A DNA stretch of 64,000 nt from Thysanoteuthis rhombus (GCA_963457665.1 OY735218.1:48241680-48305679); one strand, 5' to 3'; positions 23,821 through 36,636 are shown, counted from the first letter of the stretch. The notes: generated by a model from the letters alone, not told the origin. Translations and numbers: made by a program.

Positions 23821-24175
23821 TGCTGCGGGGAAGGAGTTTGCCCCGGGGCGGCGCTGTCCAAATACCCAAAGAGGGACAGGTCAGGCTCTCCCTGACGCTT
23901 TCATGACCACATTTACTTTAGCAACCTCAGTCACGTTGGCTGGGGCTTTTTTTTTAGGAGGTGCTCCATTTTCCCACATTGAGCGTCGACCTTGTCGCAT
24001 TTTGCTGTGGTGGGAGTGCACATAAACACAACCTCACCTTATTCTGGTATTTCGGTAAAGATCAAAGTGTAGTATTTGTTCCCTGGTGTGTGTCAAAGCC
24101 TGAATACACCGGTGCAATGCGTCAGCCAGTGAGGGGATAGCAGTGCATTTGGTACCTTAAGTTCTTTTTCCATTA
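23821..24175. other. GC-richer patch of unknown origin
   Basis: Begins 'gcctgctgcggggaagg' and 'gccccggggcggcgctgtcc', clearly richer in GC than everything around it. No open frame of length and no recognised family. Likely a younger insertion or part of an element that includes 22,060-22,280. Confidence 0.35.
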
Positions 24176-24179
24176 TTCA

Positions 24180-24362
24180 ACATCACAACTCACAACATGG
24201 ATCCCCAGAAATCACATGCGAAGCCGAGGCTGGCAGAACACATGATGGAGAAAAGTACTAGACAAATTCTAAGAATACTGCCTCTGCAACGTGAACAATA
24301 GAGAGATGTGGCTAATCCTGGGGAAGGTTCATGTCAAACGTCCGACTGATGATGATGATGAC
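24180..24362 (+). pseudogene. RA LINE 3' end
   Basis: Starts near 'cacaacatggatccccagaa', passes 'ggggaaggttcatgtcaaac' and ends (GATGAT)n. Only the extreme C-terminal tail and 3' end remain. Confidence 0.82.
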
Positions 24363-24547
24363 ATACTTTGGCAACTCTTTTCTTGATTGCTGCTTACACT
24401 GTCAATCTCTCTTGAACTGCCATTACTATTTCTTACTCCCACACTCTCGGATCCCACTCCCTATCTTCGTATACAAAACAGTAATCACTAATTTACAGCC
24501 TTACAGCGTTCTCTTGTTATTTGCATTTGCTCGAATCTCTTGAGTTG

Positions 24548-24549
<2 letters not shown>

Positions 24550-24621
<72 letters not shown>
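24550..24621. repeat. (TA)n microsatellite
   Basis: Seen directly. Confidence 0.97.
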
Positions 24622-24626
<5 letters not shown>

Positions 24627-24991
24627 CGCACCTTCCTCCAAAGTATACATGCACGCATACACACACTCAGAACACAGATTCCCCTCACACACAGAGGTAG
24701 CAAAGAATTACTCTAATCCCCCTCACAACAGAATATTCGAACACCCTCGTTCCAAACGTCATCTAAGACAATTCTGACTCAGCCATCTGTTGGAGACTTT
24801 AAACATGGTCCCTACAAACCCACCTACGACAAATTAAACCCAATCACCGAGGAGTCTCCCAATCTTCATTCATTTCTCTGTTCATCGTGAAGTTGTGGGA
24901 TAATTTCTACGAAACGTCCGTGAATGAATACCGATTCCTCCAACTTGGAGTTTTCCTCATTGTCTATGATTTTTCTCCACGAAAGTTTATA

Positions 24992-25740
<749 letters not shown>

Positions 25741-26046
25741 CTATCTACTGATAACTTGAGCCCTAAGATTTGAAAACTTGATCTCAATTAAACAACCGTA
25801 CCGAACAAAGGTGGCAAAGGGTTCCATGCGTTTTTTAAAATTATGTACTTGTGTTTGCTTGAGCATTTGTTTTTTGAAATGTTTTGGTGTTTGTGTGTTC
25901 CAGCTCTCCTCGCCATCCTGTTTTCTATGAACTTGAATATTGGTACCATTGCCTTTTGTGAACCTCCTTTTGACGGGTTTACTAGAATCATGTAGATCCT
26001 CCGGTATAAAATGTATTCGTCGACGGAATTTTTTACATGATTTCAA
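25741..26046 (-). other. Unassigned 101-codon open frame
   Basis: A basic, low-complexity-free sequence starting MKSCKKFRRRIHF and ending LRAQVISR. It is rich in Lys, Arg, Gln and Thr. Unlike most frames here it does not run through a microsatellite or a known repeat. There is no recognised domain, signal peptide or membrane segment, and no neighbouring exon was seen. It may be chance, a decayed transposon piece, or an exon. Confidence 0.2.
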
Positions 26047-26164
26047 ATTTTGACGCTATGTTTGCTCAACTGTTGACTGTGATGACGAGTTTACTTCCAG
26101 TTTATGCTTCAAGACAGAATTCATAACTATCCTACCGTTTTTTAAATCTCCCGAATTGATTGCG

Positions 26165-26535
26165 TGGTTTTCATGTTATTTGGCAACCAATACTGCGCAT
26201 GTGTGAACAGATACACCCATGACATTACTTACTCGATTGTGACACACTATTTAACGTACTGTGTGACCATAGTATTCCCAATGACCAAGTGAGTTATTCT
26301 TCATGTTTCAGGCAAGGTTTGCAAGTAAATCATTGTATTACCCAGATTCGTACTCTACGGTCCAGATTTAGCTTTTCCCAAAGAGATTTCAGATCATGGA
26401 CAGGATTAAGGAGAACAAAATGTCACAACCGATGGCAATCCCAGAAGAGGACTTTGCCTAGTGTTTCAAAAAATAAAAAAAAACACCGGGGTGAGTGTTT
26501 GAGGTCCACAGGGAAGTATTTTAAAAGGAACTTAC
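26165..26535 (+). pseudogene. Internally deleted mariner element, copy 1
   Basis: Reads FQIMDRIKENKMSQPMAIPE and EDFA followed by broken CFKK..K and VHREVF-like text. This is the C-terminal end of a SETMAR-type mariner transposase (family pattern: ..I.ENKM.QL.AIPEEDF..CF.KWK.RW). Upstream are 'ttggcaaccaatactgcgca' and an ATG at 26,281. Only about 60 bp lie between that ATG and the C-terminal region, so the HTH and most of the catalytic domain are deleted. The same layout recurs at 59,890-60,440. Confidence 0.75.

Positions 26536-26539
<4 letters not shown>

Positions 26540-26616
<77 letters not shown>
26540..26616. repeat. (TA)n microsatellite
   Basis: Directly adjoins the 3' side of the mariner remnant. 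Confidence 0.97.
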
Positions 26617-26619
<3 letters not shown>

Positions 26620-28020
26620 AGCTCTAGTCCAAGTCTGGTGTTGATACGTTTTTTCTACTGTAACAAGGACAATAATCTTCACCTTTGTCAGTCCTGTCGC
26701 GTAAAATCAAACAAATATATAAAATTGTATTTCCATATTGTGATTTATAATAACAACCAAGTGACTAGTAGACCACCTTCTTGCCAACTGAGCTTAAGTG
26801 GAAAGACTTACATATCTACGTAAATTTATATATGAAATACCAAGGGCTTATTTCATTCTAATAGATGAATACATTTATAAAATAGACATTTTCTTCCATT
26901 ATTTGAAATCACAACTAAGTAGGCAGCTCTCTTACCCACTGAGCCAAACTAACAAGTCTTACATAATTACGAAAATGTATGTTATAAATACGCAAAGGCT
27001 ATTTTTATTCTTATAAATAGATGCTTTCATACTAGAAACATTTATTTATAATGTTTTATCTATTATATAAACAATACAAACATTGCAGTAATCATCTTCA
27101 GTCGGAATAAAAATTGCAGTTGAGTTTGACCCTGCAACATCCAGGCTTCTGCATGCGTACATACATACATACATGCATACATACATTTATAGATGAGAAA
27201 TGCAGGACAATATTGGAAGTTTTGTTTAAGATTATTCAAATTTTATTCCTAACTTTCCGTCCTTTTTCTGGATTTCTTCAAAGGCAAATTAGGCTGAGAA
27301 AATAAGGAGACAACCGTTCATAGCTGGGAATTTCGAATTGTGTGTTATTTTTTTTGTTTTTCCAAACTGTGAATATGTATGTAGAAATGTTTGGCTATAT
27401 TGAAAGTGAGCGTACCTGATTCATAGAAATTTGAAACTTGCATTAACATAAACAAAGTACAAACATGTCATTAGTCTGATTGATTACATACGTTTATGCA
27501 TACAGGTTTGTGTGCGTTTGTGTGTGTAAGTATATGCGTTGCTTGCTTTCAATGTCTGGTGGGGCTATATCTGGTTTTATTGCCTCATATTTTAGTGCTC
27601 TCTGTCAATCAAGTTTTCTATTTATTTATTTTATTTTCATTCTATTAAAATCTTGTTTCAATAACAAAGAGCCAAAATCTACCCACCACCATCAACAAGA
27701 AGTACAACAGCAACAATAAAAACGTTTTTTTTTGTTTTTAGTTTTTTGTTTTTTTAAAGTGTCTAGCAATGATTGGACTGAAGAAAATCACTTTAAAATC
27801 AGTTAATGTTTTCTAAATAGGAATAAGCAGCGGACAATTCTATTCATTTTTCTAAATATACACAGAGGGACAAAAATTGAACAAAAACATGGATAAATGG
27901 AGAAAAAAAAACAAATTGATTAGACAATGGGAAATTTAAAATAGAAAGCAAAATAAAATTATCTTAATTCTTCCTCAGAAATTATTTCTTACTGTTTGCT
28001 CTATCTATTATTAAACTTAG
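26620..28020. other. No recognised feature
   Basis: AT-rich. Small (CATA)n at 27,157-27,186. Two similar phrases, 'aaatttatatatgaaatacc' (26,822) and an equivalent near 26,970, suggest an old tandem duplication of about 150 bp. No gene. Confidence 0.4.
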
Positions 28021-28024
28021 GAAC

Positions 28025-28095
28025 ACGTGTTGCCTACAGGTTAACTGCACGGAAAATGGGATCGGCGTGTCGAGTTCAAGTTCCTGATGAGGCAG
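28025..28095 (+). repeat. tRNA-like head of a second SINE type (S2)
   Basis: Carries 'ggttaactgcacgg' (A-box-like), then 'gggatcggcgtgtc', then 'gagttcaagttcctgatgag' (B-box-like GTTCAAGTTCC) within about 65 bp, as in a tRNA. Not a functional tRNA: I cannot fold a full acceptor stem, and it runs straight into a LINE fragment. A related B-box region lies at 56,515. Confidence 0.5.
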
Positions 28096-28418
28096 ATCAT
28101 ATTCATCATCATCAGTAGCAGCCTTTTATCATCCATTGTCAGGCAAGATTCGCCAGACCTCTTAATTGTGGATGTCACAGAACCAGTACTTTCTATATAA
28201 GTCGTCAGACTATCTAATATTTTACTGGCCACAGTTTCGCATAACTCTGGAAATACACTTTGTGAGTCATGATTTCCATCGATTGCCTGATATTCTTGCT
28301 ACATGACTAGCCCATTGTCATTTGACTTTTCTAATAGATTCTATGCTATCTCCTACTCATTCCCGTTTTCTCTGATTTATGGTCTCTCCATGTAATGCTG
28401 AGCATGATTCTTTTTCTT
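28096..28418 (-). pseudogene. RA LINE 3' fragment
   Basis: Begins 'catcatcatcagtagcagcc' and 'catccattgtcaggcaagat'. It continues through 'gtgagtcatgatttccatcg' and 'ttgctacatgactagcccat' to 'tgatttatggtctctccatg'. Lacks the segment that carries the thumb motif. Confidence 0.78.
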
Positions 28419-28424
28419 CATACG

Positions 28425-28478
28425 AATACCTTTGAGGAGGGTCTATGTTCAACAACGGACGTTAATTCTTGAAAATAT
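28425..28478 (+). pseudogene. Short inverted RA LINE 3' end
   Basis: 'gaggagggtctatgttcaac' and 'aacggacgtta' are the last bases of RA in the opposite orientation to the adjoining fragment. Together they form an inverted pair. Confidence 0.6.
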
Positions 28479-28745
28479 ACGAATATTTGAATGGCAATAT
28501 CAAGGGGAATAACAACGGTTCAAAGTTACTTTCTTTCCTCTGCTTGTAGAAGTGTTCCACTGTCGATTAGGAGCAGTATCAAGTTTTTTATGGGATTGAG
28601 AGCTGAAGGTGAGTGAAAAATAAAAGCATGAATAAGCAACAACCAACTTTATCCATTTTTTCTAAATAGAGAATCGAAAATTGGACAAAAAACAGGCAAA
28701 CAGAAAAGATATATTGATGAAGTGATCACAATTTTATAAGATATA

Positions 28746-28747
<2 letters not shown>

Positions 28748-28813
<66 letters not shown>
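28748..28813. repeat. (TA)n microsatellite
   Basis: Seen directly. Confidence 0.97.
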
Positions 28814-28814
<1 letters not shown>

Positions 28815-28816
<2 letters not shown>

Positions 28817-29745
28817 GAAAAGGGTTTCATCAAAATAAGAATATAGCCTTGTTTAACGTGCCACAATTACACTCTCACACATACACATAAACAAACACGC
28901 TGTCTTTCTCTCACTCTCTAATTTGTCTATTTACCAGAAAAGACAATAATTAAATTTGCAAACAGAAACACACTTGAGAATTCACTGAAGGCTAAATATT
29001 TTTCTGGGAATTACCGAAATAAGGCAAAATCAACATTTTTCTTTTTTTGAAAATTATCCATTTGTATCATAAATAGAGAGAATTCACAGAAAAAGGCGTA
29101 AACTTCTGAGAAAACAACCCTCCATTTCTTTAGGGAAAGTCAAGAGATAATAAGATACTCTGGCAGAATCTCCTGATTAAACGACAATGGCTCAGTTGCA
29201 TGTTGAGTACCCTGATTAAGGACTTTTAATTAACACTTCAAAAAGACTTTACATTCATTACATATTATACAGATCAATTCCTTTTATTTGTTCATAATTC
29301 AGGTAAATAGATAGTGTAGCAATTTCACATGAGAAAACTTTGCCGTTTATTCCTCTGTGATTTATCTCTCTTTGAATGAAAAAATGAATACAGAAAATTC
29401 TATAGTACTCATCCTCTCTACCTTACAAATCTTTTTCCTCTACTTTGCTGGATGTTAACATCCACGCTCCCTTCTGAGTTTTAATAAGCACACACCTAAT
29501 TTCACCCGTGGGAACCTTCTGATACTATATCAAAAATATAATGGAGTCAATAACAATAAAACTTAGAAACCTCCACATTGATTAGACGATAAAATAATAG
29601 AAATTTCTTCCTGCTTGTTGTGTCTATAAATAGACACAAATGTTCATGGACAATTTATGAATGCAAGTGACTGAGAATGAGAAATGGCAAATTGGGTTGT
29701 GCTGACAATTACATGCGTATATATATATCTATGTATCTATGTATC
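28815..29745. other. No recognised feature
   Basis: AT-rich, no supported structure. Confidence 0.45.
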
Positions 29746-29749
29746 TAGA

Positions 29750-29850
29750 ATTTGCAGGGCCCTAATTGTTCATAGCAGAATCTTGCTCACACACTCCCCT
29801 CATGGGCAAAACGATTTTTCTGTTTTAAAAATTTCCTACAAAATGAGTTT
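29750..29850 (-). repeat. Dispersed repeat inverted relative to 58,050-58,155
   Basis: 'gttcatagcagaatcttgct' and 'cacacactcccctcatgg' match the reverse complement of the 58-kb copy ('gaggggtgtgtgagcaaaat', 'ttcttctatgaacagg'). Confidence 0.55.
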
Positions 29851-30799
29851 CTAGTGGGGGGGGGGCGTAATTTAAAATGTGAATTTAGGCTAAATTGATC
29901 CTTTAGTTTGCATCCTGCAATGAATTCATGGTTGTATTTTCATTAAGGAAATATAATTTTACCACCACTACTTAATTTGCCAGATGAAAAAAAAGAATAT
30001 GTAGGTGGTGGTGATTCATAATTTCTCTTTGAATGCTAATTGTTTTTCATATTTTTGATACTGTGTTTTTTGGCATCCCAGTAAATGACCTTCTTTTGTG
30101 TTCATTTGCTTCACTGTTGAAGGTCGAAATTCATTGTTTGCTTTAGTTTGTATGGAAGGTTGAAATATAACAACAACAATATGCTTGACTGCCTCACCTA
30201 ATGCATTTTCTATCAAACAGATCCTAATAGGCACTCGAAACATCCTATGATCCTGACTTAAAACCAAATGCTTTTTCAAAATCCAAGTCAGACTGATCTA
30301 CAATCACTGCAGCACTATCATTTGTTCAGAAAATCTCACACAAGATTATTTTTTTAGTCTGAGTACGCTCAGAAATGTTTCCAAAGTAAATCAATGGTAA
30401 TTGTCTCTTCCCTCCACATCATTTTAGCCAATGAAGGGTTTCATAGAACATTGTTTTTCAGATAGTAAGGAAAACCTGTGAAGCCGTTTGGTTCTGTTCA
30501 TATGAAGCACATTTAGAGATGCTCATCCCAAAAATGTTTCAGCTGAAATAAAATTAAAAAAACTTTAAAACAAGATGGTTTCTGGTTAACTGCTTCCGGC
30601 AATTCAATTCCAATGTAAAATTTAACAGGATTAAAAATTAAGGCCATTCGAAAAGAAAACGATAAGATTTGTATGCTGAACCCCCAGAAGGCAAATAGAT
30701 AGCTTGCATAAGGTTTCTTTTATATCAAGGCTTCCCCTAATATATCATAAGGTAGGAGAAAAAGTAATGTTTTTTAGATTTTCATTTACAAAAAATCAA

Positions 30800-31005
30800 A
30801 GGTATGGTTAGTCTCTCCATAGAAACTGCCATGTGTCAATGTCTTCTGGCAGCATGCCTTGTTGGGGGTGATCAATCGAAAAATTGGCAAAAAAAGATGA
30901 TCAAAGGATAACTTACTTTTCACATCTTTTGTTGGGCTGTAATCACTAAAAAGCTTGAATTTTCAGAAAACAATATCAATTTAGCATGAATTTAGATCGT
31001 AAATG
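30800..31005 (-). repeat. Family M dispersed repeat, partial copy
   Basis: Carries 'gttagtctctccatagaaac', 'ggcagcatgccttgttgggg', 'gtgatcaatcgaaaaattgg' and 'aatatcaatttagcatgaat' in the reverse order of the plus-oriented copies. Confidence 0.65.
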
Positions 31006-31009
31006 TAAT

Positions 31010-32585
31010 GCAATCATGACAACTTATTGGGTGCAGTTTTAGATATTAAGGATTAAATGAAATAAGCTTAACATATGAATTCCCATTGGTCATGAAGATT
31101 TTGGTGCGCTGGGGACAGACAAAAAAGCTCCCAAATGCTATGTTCTGTCTTGCTTATGTATATTTCAAACTTTAGGCAGCATCAGAAACAAAGATCTGAT
31201 AATCTGATGATCTAAGAAGATATACAAGACTGATCATTCGGGAGAAATGAAGAAATGTTTTGGTACTCTAAGATCAAATCTATGTCAAAATTCGACCCCA
31301 AATAAACACCATTACAGGTGCATAGAAGACAAAAAAGGCAAAGGTAGGCAGTAAGTAACCAACTTGAAGGGCTTGAGTGGATGATGGTAGAGAGAATACC
31401 AGAAGGCATGTATGAGAGGGAGTTATGGGGTGTGACAAGGGTAAAAGATGCTGTCAAAAGCAACAATCACCGACGTCCTGAAGAGACACGGCACATAAGG
31501 AAGGATAATTCTAAGCTTCTAATCGATGAGAAAAAGAAAATACAACAGAATCTTTTCTTTCCTTCTAAGACCTCCATACTTTAAAATTATAGACATTAGC
31601 TTTTGATGAGGGCTAATGAAATAACCCCTTTGAGCTGGTATACCGTCCACTGACACCAGTGAGAAATATGCAATGATCTTAAACACAAAGCAGGTCATTT
31701 ATTCTTGTTCGATCAATTTTAAAATGGAAGCAGCTTCCTATGTAAATGACATCTCCATTCTTTCATGCCATAATTGTGCTTCCATTTATTTCAAGGATAT
31801 TCACCATTGACCTCGGCTAATAAATGATCACTCAGATAACTAGACTCAGGGTCGAGCACATGCCTGTTATTTTCAGCCCTGATGCACTCTGCTTAAAGAA
31901 CTGCCAAACTACAGTTCATTTTCATTTCATCTCGACTATAAATGCTCTCATTAATGCCACCTGTGGGACATTTCAGGAACTCGGTCTTGACCGGATGACC
32001 AAACCAAATATGCAAATGATCATTGTCTCCACCTTTCTTGCCTCATTCCCTTGAGTGTCCTCCATTAACCCCTCCCGACTCTTTTCTTCATTTCTGTCTC
32101 TCAGATGTTGGTTCAGCCATGCATTTTGTTCATTGACAAATTATTGGACTGTACTTTGTTTTTCGTTCAGGGATTTTATCTTATTTCATTTTTTCTGTAA
32201 TGTTACGTGGAATGGATGAGAGATAATTTAGTAATTTACAGTTGCCAATGGTTAAGAAATAGGTTTTGAAAGATCGTGTTGCTCCAACCTTTCAAGTACC
32301 CAAGACTTGCCTGCACTGTAAATCAGTGATAATATTGCCTCGTGCAAAACAAATATTGGATATTCCAGAAGTGCAAAGAGAGAGATTGAAAGAAAGAGAG
32401 AAAGTAGATGAATATCAAGTTCTTACTTGAGAACTATAAAAATCACAGATTACCAGCATTGGTTATCTGTGGCCTCAGATGTAAAGAAATGAATAATAAA
32501 ACATTATTATTCAAAAACCTCTAAATCAATATGGGTATTCAGATTTATGAATAAGAAAAGTTTCTAAGCTTTATTCTCGTTGCTG
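31010..32585. other. No recognised feature
   Basis: AT-rich with several short frames and no family resemblance that I trust. Confidence 0.45.
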
Positions 32586-32639
32586 GAGTTATATAAATAT
32601 ATATATACTGTTCAATTCTGTTTTTTGCGACAATAATAA

Positions 32640-33030
32640 CCAATTATGATAAGATAAAGTAAAATTAGTAATAGAATAATCCTGTTGTAACAATGAAGAT
32701 TTTATTGATCCTAAGTGTTGAAATAAAAAGCAACTGTAATAAGATTGCATAAAATTAGTAATAGAATAATACTGTAGTAACAATGAAGATTTTTTTTATC
32801 CTAAGTGTTGAAATAAAAAGCAATAATAATGAGATGGAATAAAACTAGTCATAAAACCTTATCAATAACAAAGAATGTATCAACATAGAGCATGTAGATA
32901 AAGAGAAACAATGGGATTTAATAAGAATTTGATAATATAATATTAATATTGATGAGTGTAGAGACCTTGAGTGATGTGATAAGAAGCATGAATGATAAGA
33001 TGGAGTAAAACTAGTGTTGAAATAATTGTA
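32640..33030. repeat. Tandem repeat, 90-bp period
   Basis: 'aaaattagtaatagaataat' occurs at 32,661 and 32,751, and 'aaaactagt' at 32,841. That spacing is exactly 90 bp twice. A diverged further unit lies near 33,005. The first two units are nearly identical, including 'atcctaagtgttgaaataaa'. Confidence 0.85.
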
Positions 33031-33059
33031 ACTAGCAAGGATACCCAGCATTACCTGGA

Positions 33060-34080
33060 GGAAGTATGACCTCTACATTGATGTTCCTGGATACTTCTTA
33101 AATGACACAACGAATGGAAAAAAAATGATAAGCACAGAAAGCTAATTCTGAACTTCTAATCTGCGTTGTTCATTCATTGTTCAAGATTGATAGCCTTAGC
33201 AAAGTCAAGTTGTGATAAAAGAAACAACTAAGAAAAAAAATCAGGATGAAGGTGAAAAGTATTACAAAATAAACATCAATTGTTTATAATACTCTATCTA
33301 AAAAAATAAGTGAACAAAAAATTACTTTCAAAAAAGTGACATGATATTTAGGAATAGTAGTAACTCAGCAATACGGCTGAATGTATATCTAAGATCCCCC
33401 TTGTTCCTTCCCCCTCTTGATTTAAGCTAAATCTTGTCATTGAGAAAATAGATGCAGAGGGTGAAACACAAACATATATGTCCCACACTTGTGTGGGTGG
33501 TCCGGACAATTCTACTGCTTCTATTAAGCTGCTTCATTGAGAAAAATGCGATATGTGATAAAAAAGCCAAAAAAACTATAAAAATTGATTTCATCGTTTG
33601 AAATCTGTGTGTCATTCATGAAAAGAATGAATGATGAAAATTCTGAGATAAAATCATTTTCAATGATTCCAATGTTTATAACTCTCAATAAGAATGACCT
33701 ATGTTGTCTTTGGATAGCATCCTAGTTCTACCTCATATAGTTGATATTTTATAAGTCCATGTGCCAAATATTAGGTAAATAAGCCTTGTAGTTTTAGTGT
33801 GAAAGAGGCACAGACAAATAGAGGAGCAGAACGCTCAAATATTAGTATAGATGATGAAAAGTGAATTGACCCAGAATTATGAGATGGGGTATAAGTTGTA
33901 ATAAAATGATTGTAATGAAAGTGCTTCATCTTTTGGGTATAGGTACAAGTGAAATGATTATTATTTCTAACATCCAGAAATTTATATAAAAAAGAATGAA
34001 ATGAAAGAAACAGACACTAAACATGATTAAGAAGGGTTTTTTTTAATAACCTTCAGTGTTTGCCTCTTTCATTTCATTTC
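33060..34080. other. No recognised feature
   Basis: AT-rich, no supported structure. Confidence 0.45.
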
Positions 34081-34082
34081 AA

Positions 34083-34335
34083 GGAAGTCCTCAAACTGTT
34101 GTTTGTGGGTCATTGGCCATTGGTGTCAATAATTCTTCAGCATTAAGAACAGGTTTGGGCCTCCCTAGAAGTTTATTAGTGGTATCCATATCTCCAGACC
34201 TCGATCTATTAAACAAATGCTGAATAGTTCAGACTATAATGATGTTCACTTCAAATGCTTTGTTGATACTATCAGCTGCTTGAGTAGCATCATATTCTAA
34301 TTTGAAGTTATTCTTGAAAATTTGCTGAACTAATT
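34083..34335 (-). pseudogene. Mariner transposase N-terminal HTH remnant
   Basis: The minus strand reads NNFKLEYDATQAADSINKAF, then VNIIIV, a stop, TIQHLFNRSRSGDMD, and later LLGRPKPVLNAEELLTPM. This matches the helix-turn-helix DNA-binding region of SETMAR-type mariner transposases (pattern FKLGHNAAE..RNIN.AFG..TV..RT...WF..FRSGD). It has an in-frame stop and no catalytic domain. Confidence 0.7.
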
Positions 34336-34539
34336 CAGATGACACCATTGCTGTTAAGGATCCCAAAACCTCCAATGATTATTGCATCATTATTGTATAT
34401 AAGTATCTTATATTCTAAATCATTTTTTGTCCATAATTTCATGTATTATATATGTTTTGTCCATATGTTTGCTTAGATCCTTTCTTTTGTGTTTGGCGGG
34501 GATTCCTCCATGCAAGAAATAATATCTTTAATCACATTG

Positions 34540-35200
34540 AATCTACAAAATGCTATTGCATTAGTAAATCTATCACTTTTATCATCATTCACGATGATGT
34601 ATAGAATTACATTACATGTCTAACAGCATGATGTTGAAGAGTCTTTCTTCAAGAGTGGATGTCCCAGCAGCTCAAAGGAAGAAATTGAAATAGAAAATAG
34701 ATGGTTGCTACAACTTTGCTTGAGAGTGAGAGACGTCGTTTCAGGAAATATGAAAATGATGATTATGGTAATAATCAATGTGGTTCTAATAAAGTGGATG
34801 GAATAAATAAAGAGCAGCATTATGTCATGATTTGAAATCACACTTGAAAATTTGTGTAACTTCTTAAGTAGCCACAATTGCTGCTAAAGGCTGAAAAACC
34901 TTTAATAATAATGAATCATATCTCTTCACAGATTCAGCCAAAAATTATATTGCTTTCATGAATCTTTCATTTTTGCATTATTCTCTATGATGCAAAAGGC
35001 AACGTTTTATATGTAACCACACAATAATATTAATACACTCATACAGTAGCTTGGGCAGCTTTATGGTCATTGCTGTTAAATGCTTGAAATATACAATAAC
35101 AATGAATTATATCTCTCTATAGATTGATTCTATAAGATTATTAAATCTTTCACTTTTATGATTGCTGTCTGTGTTGTAAAAAAAATGTCTTTTTCAATTT
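34540..35200 (-). repeat. Degenerate tandem units with mariner-like ends
   Basis: Further diverged units of roughly 250 bp share 'atgaatcatatctct'-type and 'aatctttcacttttat' text (near 34,570, 34,910-34,960 and 35,110-35,160). The minus-strand ends of two units read like the start of the mariner HTH (FKCDFKS.HNAA near 34,830; DHKAAQATV near 35,060). Probably repeated pieces of one old mariner-containing element. Confidence 0.45.
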
Positions 35201-35900
35201 AGGAAAAGAAGAATTGAAAAAGCAATGAACATATGTTTAGTCCAGTTGTAAAGCTGTGCTTTAAAGCCATTTCTATTCCAAGATAACGAAAGAACGATGA
35301 TAGAATTATGTGTTCACTGAATTACAGCAAAGTACACAACAAGATTATCATAAGAGAGACATAATCATAAATCGTTATGAAAGTCTAAAGGCTTGCTAAA
35401 AGTATAACCATAATCTATTTTTACAAATGATTTCATATACTGTATACATGAAAGGCATATAATTATTATAGATTTATACACATATATAAATGGTATATAA
35501 AGCTATGTATATATATATATATACATAATATATAGGGATATTTAGCATTGCTTTCAGGAAAGATAACTTAAAATATGACCAAACAGGAAAAATATGTTCT
35601 TTGATACAATTCTTCTTACACGAGGTAACCAACAAGAAAAAAAAAAACAACAATTACTTACACTATGTATGCATGAAAAAGTATTTCTAATGGAAGAAAT
35701 GTTCTGATACCCAAAAACTAAAGAATGATGTCATTGTTTGTTTTGACCGGGCTACGTGATATATTACATAAACATTCTCCCCAATCAGTAACAGGATCCA
35801 ACCCCTAAACAACCCACTCAGAGTTGTCCTGTGAAAAGCATGAAGATCTCAGATAAAGACCTGAGAGGTTATCCTTGTATCTTGTTAGGATTTCCAAAAA

Positions 35901-35926
35901 TGACTTCAGCTGACCTCTTTTGACCT
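35901..35926 (+). promoter_or_regulatory. Three TGACNT half-sites at DR4 spacing
   Basis: TGACTT at 35,901, TGACCT at 35,911 and TGACCT at 35,921, each separated by four bases (CAGC, CTTT). The spacing matches DR4 nuclear-receptor elements. Whether any receptor binds is unknown. Confidence 0.5.
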
Positions 35927-36033
35927 CCAGCATTATTCTCACTTTGCCAATAACTTTTGCTATGGAATTTATCTCTATCCCTAAGTAAAGTTTCATAGAT
36001 GCAAAATCATAATTGATTAGAATTGACCAAAGA

Positions 36034-36068
36034 TGACCTCAGGTGACCTCAAATGAATTTTAAGGTCA
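36034..36068 (+). promoter_or_regulatory. Perfect DR4 pair plus a half-site
   Basis: TGACCT-CAGG-TGACCT at 36,034-36,049, and an inverted AGGTCA at 36,063-36,068. Part of a foldback subunit. Confidence 0.5.
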
Positions 36069-36607
36069 ATATCACATTGCCTATAAACTTTCTTAAGAAA
36101 CAGATTACTGCTACGCCTAATTCAAATTGTGTGGGTGCAAAATCATCATTAAAACTTGGAGAATTGAGTAGGAATGACCAGAATCAACCTCTGGTGACTT
36201 TGAATGAGGCCAAAGGCCAGTCTCTTAGCTTGGTATCTTTAGTGTGAGAAGATGTAAGATGTAACCATATGCTCAATTTCAGCATCCTTCGTACAAAACT
36301 ATGGCCCCGAACTCCCAAGATTGTTTAGAAATGACCACAAATGATTGCTGCATTGCATATAATCATCATCATGGATAGACGTACTTCTACATCAAATTTC
36401 AGTTTCTGAAAAAGGTGCTAAATTGTGGCCAAAAACAAAAGAAATTAGTATGATATTACCAGAAATGATCCCTAGTGACTTTGAATAACCTCAAAAGTTA
36501 ACGCTGCATAATTGCAATCTTCACCGTACCCCATATGCAAAATTTCAGCATTGTTTGTGTAAAATTGTGACCAATGACTCGGATAATTATCTAGAAATGA
36601 CTTCTGG

Positions 36608-36636
36608 TAACCTCAGCTGACCTCTGAGGTTGACCT
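36608..36636 (+). promoter_or_regulatory. DR4-like half-site cluster
   Basis: TAACCT-CAGC-TGACCT at 36,608-36,623, followed by another TGACCT at 36,631. Third subunit cluster in the left arm. Confidence 0.45.

Noticed and set aside
28025-28095. Functional tRNA gene
   Set aside because: No complete acceptor stem, and it runs into a LINE fragment.
31381-31584. RTE C-terminal fragment (text resembling YERELWGVTRVKD)
   Set aside because: The similarity is limited to a few residues and no adjoining LINE landmarks or tail were found.
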